Assembly: GCF_964340395.1 (NCBI RefSeq)
Contig: NC_135569.1
Location: 1,126,501-1,190,500 of the forward strand
Direction: 5' to 3'
From: Glandiceps talaboti
Lineage: Eukaryota; Hemichordata; Enteropneusta; Spengelidae
Length of the DNA: 64,000 nt
A program made the translations under genes and the position numbers. The notes under the pieces were generated by a model. The model saw only the letters and a list, made by a program, of their open reading frames with translations, ran no database searches and was not told the DNA's origin. Below, in pieces: positions 23,939 through 34,379 of this stretch. Every line of letters starts with the position of its first letter. The first letter of the stretch is position 1.

Positions 23939-24985
23939 GATCACGAATTAGCACTATCATAATTATAATTATTGACTACACAGGGTAAATATATTCCAAA
24001 AGGAGTTTAATAGCATCTTGACAGTGAAAGGGAGGTTGAGAAGGGAATATGTACATCTCTTATGGGAGGGTCCTAGGGGGTCCTAGGGAGTCTCTTTAAC
24101 TCTGAAAAGTCAATTTTGAGACTATTCAGACATTTTCAGAAAATAATTTCCAAGCTAAATACAAGACAGCACAAATATGTAAAAAGCAACTATATAGGGT
24201 AAAAATATTTTTGAAATATAGTTTGATAGCATCTTGACAGTAAAAGGTAGGGGGAAGAGCTTGAGACTGGGATGTGTACACCCCATGTGGGGGGTCCTAG
24301 GGGGTCTCCCTCTAGAAGCCCTGGAGGCTTTTTACTCTGAAAAGTCAATTTTGGGACTATTCAGACACTTTCAAATAATAATTCCAAGCTTTACAAGACA
24401 GCACCATCAAGTATCAGAAAATATTCTTTATAACGTACATAGGGTTGAAATATGTTCTTAAAAAGTTAAATGGCATCATGATATTGTAACGATTGACACA
24501 GGTTGGACAGCATACACAAGAAAATTGCAGTCTTACTAATACAAATGTACTATTGTTCTATAGTTACGTAATCACTGTACACACTGACTGTACACACGTC
24601 GGTAATTATTTCAGCTAGATAAACTCCCTGGAGGCCCTCCACGGCCTTTTCAGCTTTCTGGACCACTCACACAGCTTCCTCAGACCCTCCAAGGTCTGTT
24701 CAGCTACCTGCTTCCCAAACCACGTTCCAAGGACAGCCAAGATATCGGTTCTCCTCCATACGGACGAACTACTACTTGTACAAGACTTCTACCATCTTTT
24801 TGCATTCTACGAACATACTCACTCCTCCAGTAATGCTAATCTCGCACGCCCTCTGTGTCCACTTTCATATTTGTTACAATATTATCAGGTGGTAAGGTGT
24901 TTAGAACACACTGTTCTCCTTGACTCTTCAAATTATAAACCTCGATCATGGTTTGTTTTTTCATTCATTTCAGTTCAACAAACTT
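23939..24985. repeat. Further copies of the CTTGACAGTAA module, then unassigned sequence
   Basis: Two diverged copies of the roughly 200-bp module (about 24,010-24,230 and 24,230-24,480) share AGCATCTTGACAGTAA, GAGACTGGGATGTGTAC and GGGGTCTCCCTCTAG with the elements on either side. From 24,485 to 24,985 nothing was recognised. Confidence 0.75.
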
Positions 24986-24989
24986 AACC

Positions 24990-25255
24990 CTTGGGGTTAA
25001 TAGCCAGTTATTAGCTGGCTATTAATGGCTAATAGTGGCTATTAATGGCTAATAGCTTGAATAGCTGCATAGTCAGCCCATGGAGAAAGCTGAGTTGATA
25101 GCTGATAGCCAGCTATTAATGGCTATTAGCTGGCTATTAATGGCTAATAGCTTGAATAGCTGCATAGCCAGCCCTTGGACAGTGCTGAGGGTTAGTAGCT
25201 GAAAGACAGTTATTACCTGGCTACTAATGGCTAATAGCCTTAATAGCTGCTGATA
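24990..25255. repeat. AGCTATTA-type repeat block, second copy
   Basis: The words TTAGCTGGCTATTAATGG, CTAATAGCTTGAATAGCTGC recur three times. They are the same family as 17,291-18,240, in the complementary orientation relative to the GCTATTCAAGCTATTAGC words there. Confidence 0.85.
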
Positions 25256-25604
25256 TTCGGCAGGTAAGATTTATCTGAAGAATGTAAGCTTCAGATTTTA
25301 TATAATTTGGTGTATTCATTGATGATAACAAAGTGCACGTTTTGTTATAATGGGTATATAGTATAGTGATATGTTTAATTGCATAATAAATTATGTTCCC
25401 ACAGTTTATTGTGAGTGGTTCACAACCTATAACACCCAAGTAAAGTGTTCCCACTGCTAACATTGTCTACACTGTAGTAAATGACTGTTTACTTGCTTTG
25501 TACGGCTAACATAGCGACTTGTAGTGACAAAGACCCTTAGGTCTCTCATATTTTCCTTGGGGAATAACGTATCTAATTGTCCACAACCAAAGCTTCTGTC
25601 TACC

Positions 25605-26000
25605 CCGGTGATGGCAGTCCCAGACGAAGCGGGGATGCTTGCTTGTTAGAAATTTCACGAAAAAGGGGTTGTTTTTCGTCGTCCATCTACTAGGTCCATG
25701 GAATCGTAAAAAAGGGGTACTTTTTCAGATGACCCTCCAAGAATAGGGGTAGGAATCCACACACTGCACATACAAAAAGGGCATCCTACCGTAGGATGCC
25801 CTATTTGTATGTGCAGTGTCTGGATTTGGTGTCGTTGAAGGTAAAACCTCCCAGATTTCGGAAATATGGGGTGTTTTTTTGCAGTGATTTTCTCCCAGAT
25901 TCACTAAAGGGGTGTTTTTCATTGAATTATTCCGGGAAGAGGGGTACATTTGAAATTCCGCTAACAAGCATGGGTACCCACCCATCCAGGGACTGCCACC
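25605..26000. repeat. Fold-back element with central palindrome (copy A)
   Basis: GGCAGTCCCAGACGAAGC... TGCTTGTTAG...AATTTC at 25,614-25,655 returns inverted at about 25,950-25,998. At its centre lies a near-perfect palindrome, CACTGCACATACAAAAAGGG and its complement around CATCCTACCGTAGGATG (about 25,762-25,820). The minus-strand ORFs here (25,725-26,084) are conserved in copy B only because the DNA is duplicated. No function is assigned. Confidence 0.7.
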
Positions 26001-26080
26001 ACTTAGGTAGTCTATTATTATGATAATCAAGGGATTGTCAGTTTGACCTAAAAGTCTTGTTATTTGCCCCATCAGTTCAT

Positions 26081-26782
26081 TCACAGCTTCAAAATGACCA
26101 TTTTTGCAGACGGGCAGATGTTGATGGCACTGTATATCTTTTCTCCTTTGTACTCAAATTCCTTGTACTTCATTTCACCAATTTCTTTGAAACCAAGATT
26201 GCTGTATACTTTTTGACTCCCTGGACCAGTGACTTGTGCGATGACGAACTTGCAGCCTTTCTTCTTAGCAAGGTCTGTTCTGAGCTCGATCAGTTTTGTG
26301 GCGATACCTCTTCCGTTGTATTTCCCATCTACTCCTACTTTAGCAGAACTGCAAACCAAGGCATCTGGATTATTGATGAAATCTTCGACTTGCAGTAGAA
26401 AGCTATCCAGCACTTGTACTACAGCAACAATGGGATGGTAATGGGGGAGTGACCCTGGAGGGGCCAAAATTGATTCACTCATTTCTCCTTCCAAATCTTT
26501 GAGTATGTCGGCGACTGTGACCAAAGCAGCTGTTGATGTGCCAACGACCTTCCCAGTGCTGTTGTCAATAGCAACCAACGAGAGACCATCTTTTATCACT
26601 GCCTGGCAGATGCTCACATTTGAGGCCTGTTCGGCTTGGAAGGGTTGCTTCACACAGCTTGATAGAGGCTCGGCGTTGATGAATGCATGACTTATTATAG
26701 TGGCAGCCTCTTCCACGTGGTCCTCTGTTAACAACCTGTAGCTTATATCACCATCCTTAGCTAGGTCGATTTCTGTTGTCAT
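26081..26782 (-). CDS. GNAT-family N-acetyltransferase, copy A
   Basis: An intact single-exon gene of 233 residues. GNAT enzymes transfer an acetyl group from acetyl-CoA to an amine. The C-terminal half carries the fold's signature: a beta-strand segment AKVGVDGKYN, the acetyl-CoA pyrophosphate loop at residues 154-161 (K-Y-N-G-R-G-I-A), the following helix, and VYSNLGFKEIGE, the usual motif B Tyr/Leu-Gly-Phe element. The N-terminal YRLLTEDHVEEAATIISHAF plus EPL segment resembles arylalkylamine N-acetyltransferase-like proteins, but the substrate cannot be read from sequence. No signal peptide or membrane segment is seen, so it is probably cytosolic. The ATG lies just 3' of a GTAACC context. 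No intron is needed, which suggests retroposition or loss. A hairpin and (AAAC)n tract lie upstream. Confidence 0.92.
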   Translation of the reverse strand: MTTEIDLAKDGDISYRLLTEDHVEEAATIISHAFINAEPLSSCVKQPFQAEQASNVSICQAVIKDGLSLVAIDNSTGKVVGTSTAALVTVADILKDLEGEMSESILAPPGSLPHYHPIVAVVQVLDSFLLQVEDFINNPDALVCSSAKVGVDGKYNGRGIATKLIELRTDLAKKKGCKFVIAQVTGPGSQKVYSNLGFKEIGEMKYKEFEYKGEKIYSAINICPSAKMVILKL

Positions 26783-26877
26783 GGTTACAGTGTCGAATTA
26801 AATATGTATCTTTAGAGAAAGTACACAAGATGATTGGTTAGTATCACTTTCCTAATCTTTACCTGTTTTGTCATGTC

Positions 26878-26917
26878 TGACCATAGACCCTCCACCTTTC
26901 GTGTAGGATCTATGGTC
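26878..26917. other. Hairpin upstream of GNAT copy A
   Basis: GACCATAGACCCTCCAC and CTTTCGTGTAGGATCTATGGTC form an inverted repeat of about 12 paired bases about 95-135 bp upstream of the start codon. It is conserved in copy B (30,767-30,806). An (AAAC)n tract follows at 26,941-26,990. Confidence 0.5.
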
Positions 26918-27074
26918 TGATTTGGTTTGTACATGAGGACTTAACAAACAAACAAACAAACAAACAAACAAACAAACATACAAACAAACAAGTCAAGGAT
27001 AGATCAAGCATTACAGACATGAATAACAAAGTACAAAATGTAAGTAAATATCAAACAAAAAAATTACTGTACAG

Positions 27075-27655
27075 CATTGAACTACACTACACTACATTAC
27101 ATTACACTAGACTAGACTATAATACACTACACTACTCTACACTACACTACACTACACTAGACTAGACTGGACTAGACTAGACTAGACTACTCTACACTAT
27201 ACTACACTACACTACACTACTCTACACTACACTACACTACACTACGCTACACTACTCTACACCACACTACTCTACACTACACTATACTACACTACACTAC
27301 ACTACTCTATACTGCACTGCACTACACTACACTATGCAACACCACACTACACTACAGTACACTAGACTACACCACACCACACCACACAACACTGCACTGT
27401 ACTACACCACACCACAGTACAGTACAGTACACTGCATTGCACTGCACTACAGTACAGTACAGTACAGTACAGTACAGTACAGTACAGTACAGTACAGTAC
27501 AGTACAGTACAGTACACTGCACTCCACCGCACTGCACTGCATTGCACTGCACTGCGCTACACTACACCACACCACACCACAGTACACTGCACTGTGCTGT
27601 ACTACGCTACACTAGACTAGACTAGACTAGACTAGACTAGACTACACTGCACTAC
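27075..27655. repeat. CTACA/CTAGA/CAGTA pentamer satellite (copy A)
   Basis: Pentamers ACTAC, ACTAG, CAGTA and CTGCA are arranged in blocks, with a pure CAGTA run at about 27,447-27,513. The CAGTA run is the same pentamer as in allantoinase intron 1. Confidence 0.95.
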
Positions 27656-27659
27656 AATA

Positions 27660-29370
27660 CACAATCAGAACTCTAAAATTAAGCCATTCCTGAGTGTAGA
27701 ACAATACTAAAGTGCCCCTGGAGATAAACCTAGTAGTACTAGTACTAAATATTCAAACAATTTCTTCAGAACCAGGCATATGTTGTGATAACCACCGGGT
27801 GGGGTGGGGGTGGGGGTGGGGGTGGGGTGGGGTGTGATGGCTGAATCACCTAGGAAAGTGGTGATGGTGGTGGTTGATGGCTTGGGCTTGCCAATGAAAA
27901 TCCCTATTCCTTTTCTGAGTAGTAGATTGCCTACCCCTTTTCAAACAGCGCATGAGCATAATAAACAACCTATTGTTACAGGTACCAGTCAACACACAAA
28001 TACAATATGAACCTTTGGTATGGACACTGTTCCCAGGATCCCATTTCAGACAAAACAAATATATAAGGCATGTCCAATGTCAGACATAAGCACCCCAAAA
28101 GTAGACCCTTCTGGGTGGAAAATGGTGGGGGCGGGGTGTGTGGTGACGACAATGTGACTGGCTGTAGTATAGCAAATGAACTTATATGACAAACTCTATT
28201 GACTGGCTCTATGGAAGATTACAACCTCGCCTTTCGTTTCTGCTGTAAATCTATAACCCCAAACAACATTTGTATCCTTTTAAGCGGCACCCATTTTCCA
28301 AATCATGGCATAGGGGTGTATCAAATAGAGTTACCTTGGAATGGTACATTAGTAACGGTTAAGACCAAGGCGATGTCAAGGTCAGAAGTACACAAGTCGA
28401 AAAGTCGCAACCGTTTTGTAACTATATTTTACCATCAGATTTGATTGTTGGAACCATTGCAAGTAATATATTTGTCAATATCTGAAAACTCTTCTTAAAA
28501 CTCGTGGCACATTCAAGTAATCTTATATAGAAAACCCCAATCAACGAACTTACCTTAGTTAGCTTGCCCTTCTACTGACTTGTTTACGTCCTACGTACGT
28601 GTGGAATTTCACAATATGTCACAGGTCATGTTAGCTTTCAAATTTATCAAAAGTCGACTGTGGCCATTGCAACGTACGTATTTACATATGTTCATTGTAT
28701 AGGTACCTCATTGTATATTACAGTAGATTTCCCCAGATCGAGTCAAAGCTATTAAATGACCTATCAAGATCAGTGAGTCTGATCTCAAGGTTTCATGTTG
28801 AGATAGACACCAAAAGATAACACACAAACATGACTTACACTGTGTGGGCCCTTTTACATGTAACTTTGCCCAGTTCATGGTATGATCGACCTTACGTAAA
28901 TGTGTTATGGTATGCCGAATACATCTGTGTGGCGTATCCCAGGGGCATATCACCCTGTCTGTCTGTCGTATGTTATCCACTCGCTCACTCCCTCACCACA
29001 AACAATCACACAGTATTTGTCTATTCCTTCCTTTTTTCCTATCACGGAAGACAATACAGCAACTAGACTCTCTCGATCTCACAAGTCGTCGGGAGCATTG
29101 CTATTAGCTGTTTTGTATGTACCGATATCTAAAGTATAATTGTACTAGAATATCCTTGTACTGTGCGCCCTCATTGACTACATAGGGCTAATCATTTGTT
29201 GACGTGTTACTTGATACTGATGTGTTATTTCGATGCCCCGAGAGAGTCTATACAGCAACAAGTGTGTTTTATTAAAGAGGTACGAAAACTACAGCATCAA
29301 CCTGAACGATTCAATATTGTGTAGACTGTTGTACAACGACAATATAGACATAAATATTCATTGAGAACTT
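27660..29370. other. Non-coding upstream part of duplication copy A
   Basis: A G-rich run of GGGGT units is at 27,797-27,832. The remainder has no convincing gene; short ORFs in three frames are not preserved as frames in copy B. Confidence 0.6.
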
Positions 29371-29374
29371 GTAG

Positions 29375-29379
29375 TGTAC

Positions 29380-29420
<41 letters not shown>
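29375..29420. repeat. (GT)n tract at the junction of duplication copies A and B
   Basis: Nearly pure GT dinucleotides lie directly between the copies; copy B ends in a longer GT/TATG tract at 33,163-33,358. Confidence 0.95.
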
Positions 29421-29424
<4 letters not shown>

Positions 29425-29549
29425 AAATGACTATTTACTTGCTTTGTACGGCTAACATAGCGACTTGTAGTGACAAAGACCCTTAGGTCCCTCATATTTT
29501 CCTTGGGGAATAACGTATCTAATTGTCCACAACCAAAGCTTCTGTCTAC

Positions 29550-29890
29550 CCCGGTGATGGCAGTCCCAGACGAAGCGTGGATGCTTGCTTGTTAGAAATT
29601 TCACGAAAAAGGGGTTGTTTTTCGTCGTCCATCTAGGTCCATGGAATCGCACATACAAAAAGGGCATCCTACCGTAGGATCCCCTATTTGTATGTGCAGT
29701 GTCTGGATTTGGTGTCGTTGAAGGTAAAACCTCCCAGATTTCGGAAATATGGGGTGTTTTTTTGCAGTGATTTTCTCCCAGATTCACTAAAGGGGTGTTT
29801 TTCATTGAATTATTCCGGGAAGAGGGGTACATTTGAAATTCCGCTAACAAGCATGGGTACCCACCCATCCAGGGACTGCCACCACTTAGG
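29550..29890. repeat. Fold-back element with central palindrome (copy B)
   Basis: Same as the copy at 25,605-26,000 but with a deletion on the left of the palindrome and a GGATCCCC for GGATGCCC change inside it, which breaks one base pair. Confidence 0.65.
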
Positions 29891-29967
29891 TAGTCTATTA
29901 TTAAGCTTATGATAATCAAGGGATTGTCAGTTTGACCTAAGTCTTGTTATGTGACCCATCAGTTCAT

Positions 29968-30669
29968 TCACAGCTTCAAAATGACCATTTTTGCAGACGG
30001 GCAGATGTTGATGGCACTGTATATCTTTTCTCCTTTGTACTCAAATTCCTTGTACTTCATTTCACCAATTTCTTTGAAACCAAGATTGCTGTATACTTTT
30101 TGACTGCCTGGACCAGTGACTTGTGCGATGACGAACTTGCAGCCTTTCTTCTTGGCAAGGTCTGTTCTGAGTTCGATCAGTTTTGTGGCGATACCTTTTC
30201 CGTTGTATTTCCCATCTACTCCTACTTTAGCAGAACTGCAAACCAAGGCATCTGGATTATTGATGAAATCTTCGACTTGCAGTAGAAAGCTATCCAGCAC
30301 TTGTACTACAGCAACAATGGGATGGTAATGGGGGAGTGACCCTGGAGGGGCCAAAATTGATTCACTCATTTCTCCTTCCAAATCTTTGAGTATGTCGGCG
30401 ACTGTGACCAAAGCAGCTGTTGATGTGCCAACGACCTTCCCAGTGCTGTTGTCAATAGCAACCAACGAGAGACCATCTTTTATCACAGCCTGGCAGATGC
30501 TCACATTTGAGGCCTGTTCGGCTTGGAAGGGTTGGTTCACACAGCTTGATAGAGGCTCGGCGTTGATGAATGCATGACTTATTATAGTGGCGGCCTCTTC
30601 CATGTGGTCCTCTGTTAACAACCTGTAGCTTATATCCCCATCCTTAGCTAGGTCGATTTCTGTTGTCAT
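29968..30669 (-). CDS. GNAT-family N-acetyltransferase, copy B
   Basis: An intact single-exon gene of 233 residues, 230 identical to copy A. Differences are V23M, K45N and R158K. R158K lies inside the acetyl-CoA-binding loop (K-Y-N-G-x-G-I-A) and is conservative, so the loop is expected to remain functional. The frame and stop are unchanged, and several third-position differences separate the copies, which suggests the protein is still under constraint. Role and location are as for copy A: an acetyl-CoA-dependent amine acetyltransferase of unknown substrate, probably cytosolic. Its upstream region is also part of the duplication, so both copies should have started with the same promoter. Confidence 0.92.
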   Translation of the reverse strand: MTTEIDLAKDGDISYRLLTEDHMEEAATIISHAFINAEPLSSCVNQPFQAEQASNVSICQAVIKDGLSLVAIDNSTGKVVGTSTAALVTVADILKDLEGEMSESILAPPGSLPHYHPIVAVVQVLDSFLLQVEDFINNPDALVCSSAKVGVDGKYNGKGIATKLIELRTDLAKKKGCKFVIAQVTGPGSQKVYSNLGFKEIGEMKYKEFEYKGEKIYSAINICPSAKMVILKL

Positions 30670-30994
30670 GGTTACAGTTGTCGAATTAAATATGTATCTT
30701 TAGAGAAAGTACACAAGATGATTGGTTAGTATCACTTTCCTAATCTTTACCTGTTTTGTCATGTCTGACCATAGACCCTCCACCTTTCGTGTAGGGTCTA
30801 TGGTCTGATTTGGTTTGTACATGAGGACTTAACAAACAAACAAACAAACAAACAAACAAACAAACATACAAACATACAAACAAACAAGTCAAGGATAGAT
30901 CAAGCATTACAGACATGAATAACAAAGTACAAAATGTAAGTAAATATCAAACAAAAAAATTACTGTACAGCATTGAACTACACTACACTACATT

Positions 30995-31430
30995 ACATTA
31001 CACTAGACTAGACTATAATACACTACACTACTCTACACTACTCTACACTACACTACACTAGACTAGACTAGACTAGACTATACTAGACTAGACTACTCTA
31101 CACTATACTACACTACACTACACTACTCTACACTGCACCACACTACACTATGCAACACCACACTACACTACAGTACACTAGACTACACCACACCACACAA
31201 CACTGCACTGTACTACACCACACCACAGTACAGTACACTACACTGCATTGCACTGCACTACAGTACAGTACAGTACAGTACAGTACAGTACAGTACAGTA
31301 CACTGCACTCCACCGCACTGCACTGCATTGCACTGCACTGCGCTACACTACACCACACCACACCACAGTACACTGCACTGTGCTGTACTACGCTACACTA
31401 GACTAGACTAGACTAGACTAGACTACACTG
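30995..31430. repeat. CTACA/CTAGA/CAGTA pentamer satellite (copy B)
   Basis: Same order of blocks as copy A but shorter; the pure CAGTA run is at about 31,260-31,302. Confidence 0.95.
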
Positions 31431-33162
31431 CACTACAATACACAATCAGAACTCTAAAATTAAGCCATTCCTGAGTGTAGAACAATACTAAAGTGCCCCT
31501 GGAGATAAACCTAGTAGTACTAGTACTAAATATTCAAACAATTTCTTCAGAACCAGGCATATGTTGTGATAACCACCGGGTGGGGTGGGGGTGGGGGTGG
31601 GGGTGGGGTGGGGTGTGATGGCTGAATCACCTAGGAAAGTGGTGATGGTGGTGGTTGATGGCTTGGGGCTTGCCAATGAAAATCACTATTCCTTTTCTGA
31701 GTAGTAGATTGCCTACCCCTTTTCAAACAGCACATGAGCATAATAAACAACCTATTGTTACAGGTACCAGTCAACACACAAATACAATATGAACCTTTGG
31801 TATGGACAGTATTCCCAGGATCCCATTTCAGACAAAACAAATATATAAGGCATGTCCAATGTCAGGCATAAGCACCCCAAAAGTAGAACCTTCTGGGTGG
31901 AAAATGGTGGAGGCGGGGTGGGTGGTGACGACAATGTGACTGGCTGTAGTATAGCAAATGAACTTATATGACAAACTCTATTGACTGGCTCTATGGAAGA
32001 TTACAACCTCGCCTTTCGTTTCTGTTGTAAATCTATAATCCTCGATACCCCAAACAACATTTGTATCCTTTTAAGCGGCACCCATTTTCCAAATCATGGC
32101 ATAGGGGTGTATCAAATAGAGTTACCTTGGAACGGTACATTAGTAACGGTTTAGACCTAGGCGATGTCAAGGTCAGAAGTACACAAGTCGAAAAGTCGCA
32201 ACCGTTTTGTAACTATATTTTACCATCAGATTTGATTGTTGGAACCATTGCAAGTAATATATTTGTCAATATCTGAAAACTCTTCTTAAAACTCGTGGCA
32301 CATTCAGGTAATCTTATATAGAAAACCCCAATCAACGAACTTACCTTAGTTAGCTTGCCCTTCTACTGACTTGTTTACGTCCTACGTACGTGTGGAATTT
32401 TACAATATGTCACAGGTCATGTTAGCTTTCAAGTTTATCAAAAGTCGACTGTGGCCATGGCAACGTACGTATTTACATATGTTCATTGTATAGGTACCTC
32501 ATTGTATATTACAGTAGATTTCCCCAGATCGAGTCAAAGCTATCAATATCAATGAGTCTGATCTCAAGGTTTCATGTTGAGATATACACCAAAAAGATAA
32601 CACACAAACATGACTTACAGTGTGTGGGCCCTTTACATGTAACTGTGCCCAGTTCACGGTATGGTCGACCTTATGTAAATGTGTTATGGTATGCCGAATA
32701 CGTCTGTGTGGCGTATCCCAGGGGCATATCACCCTGTCTGTCTGTCGTATGTTATCCACTCGCTCACTCCCTCACCATAAACAATCACACAGTATTTGTA
32801 TAGTTCTTCCCATTTCCCTATCTCGGAAGACAATACAGCAACTAGACTCTCTCACAAGTCGTCGGGAGCATTGCTATTAGCTGTTTTGTATGTACCGATA
32901 TCTACAGCATATTAAATTGTACTAGAATGTCCTTGTACTGTGCGCCCTCATTGACTACATAGAGCTAATCATTTATTGACGTGTTACTTGATGCTGATGT
33001 GTTATTGCGCGATGCCCGGAGAGTGTCTATACAGCAACAAGTGTGTTTTATTGAAGAGGTACGAAAACTACAGCATCAACCTGAACGATTCAATATTGTG
33101 TAGACTGTTGTACAATGGCAATATAGACATAAATATTCATTGAGAACTTGTAGTGTACACTG

Positions 33163-33196
33163 TGTGTGTGTATGTATGTATGTGTATGTATGTATG

Positions 33197-33230
<34 letters not shown>

Positions 33231-33316
33231 TGTATGTATGTATGTATGTATGTGTGTGTATGTGTGTGTGTATGTATGTGTGTATGTATGTGTGTGTGTG
33301 TGTTTATGTGTGTGTT

Positions 33317-33358
<42 letters not shown>
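33163..33358. repeat. (TATG)n(GT)n microsatellite ending duplication copy B
   Basis: TATG tetramers pass into mixed GT/TATG and pure GT, ending at TGTCACAATACACTG. Confidence 0.97.
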
Positions 33359-33359
33359 A

Positions 33360-34379
33360 CAATACACTGTGGACATCCAAGTGTGTGAATCTCCTTGTGT
33401 AAGTAGTTAGACCTAGTAAATTGATTATACGTGTATAAGGTAGATTTCAGTCAGTAAATGACAAGTGGAATTCTTATCATAAACATACTAAGGTTGTTCG
33501 GTCAGCACTCAAGTGATGGTTACCTTGTAATCAAATCTGCGTCATGTCAACTAGCTTTTTCAAAAGTAGACAGTTGAAGACTTTCACATTAGATGTAGAG
33601 GATTGAATACTTTATTCCTGATCTCATCAACATCAGACTCACTTTTAGTACACTTGGCTTGTCTTGTCTCACAAAGCCCTTCTGACAGATGGGCAGACAG
33701 ACACCGTCATGTGATCTTAATTGTGGATTGATGGCTAAACGTACCATACCAATTGTTTTGATATGCATTGGGTTCGTGTGGACGTGTCCATTCCCTTCTT
33801 GCAGCTTCATTGATTTCCATTCACCACTGATCAGTGCAACTCATGACCAGTTCGAGCATTCGCTCAGATTCAGAGGACCAATAATCGACCACAAAACAGC
33901 AAACACTCATTGATGTTTCTATAGTTGAACGACCTTTTTTGTTTTTATTTTCATTCGACATGTCAAGCTTACAAATTTAAATCATAAAATGGAAAATCGA
34001 GTTTAACATAAAAAATATCATTTAGTCTAATTTGGAACTAATTGTACAAAATTAAATAAACAAAAATTGCCAAATCATTTGGACGGATTGATTGAATTAA
34101 TCAAGCGATTCTTGGCCAACGGACGGATAACAAAATATACATAACACGTCCTAAAACTGTCCCCTTTACGGCAATAACACACCGTCTAGAACTGTACTCT
34201 TTACTACAATGGACGGATAGCAAAAGTTGTAACATATCGTCGTAAAACTCGTATCCCTTTTATGGCATTGCAGCCTTGCGCATGCTATTTCAACAGTGCC
34301 GTCTGTTGCGTCAGTGTAAAATATGTTATTACTTTCTAGAATGATATTCTACTACTCGATTGGGTACATACATATTGCG
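33360..34379. other. Intergenic stretch, nothing assigned
   Basis: No exon could be supported. The ORFs at 33,589-33,810 (-) and 33,689-33,913 (+) overlap each other and neither has a recognised motif. The final 400 bp are the likely 3' flank of the 544-residue gene. Confidence 0.5.

Larger units (their letters stand above)
25479..29423. repeat. Tandem segmental duplication, copy A (about 3.9 kb)
   Basis: The copy starts TAAATGACTGTTTACTTGC and ends in a (GT)n tract (29,380-29,420). It is collinear with 29,424-33,358 throughout, including the GNAT gene, pentamer satellite, G-rich tract and 3' sequence. Differences are scattered substitutions and changes in repeat number. Confidence 0.97.
29424..33358. 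repeat. Tandem segmental duplication, copy B (about 3.9 kb)
   Basis: Collinear with 25,479-29,423. Copy B lost a stretch of about 60 bp between AGGTCCATGGAATCG and the palindrome (compare 25,692-25,760 with 29,637-29,650). It has a shorter pentamer array and an expanded (TATG)n(GT)n end. Confidence 0.97.

Noticed and set aside
25725-26084. 119-codon minus-strand ORF, repeated in longer form at 29,452-29,919
   Set aside because: Its conservation follows from the segmental duplication. It lies across a palindrome and fold-back, the two versions diverge at the deletion, and no motif is recognisable.
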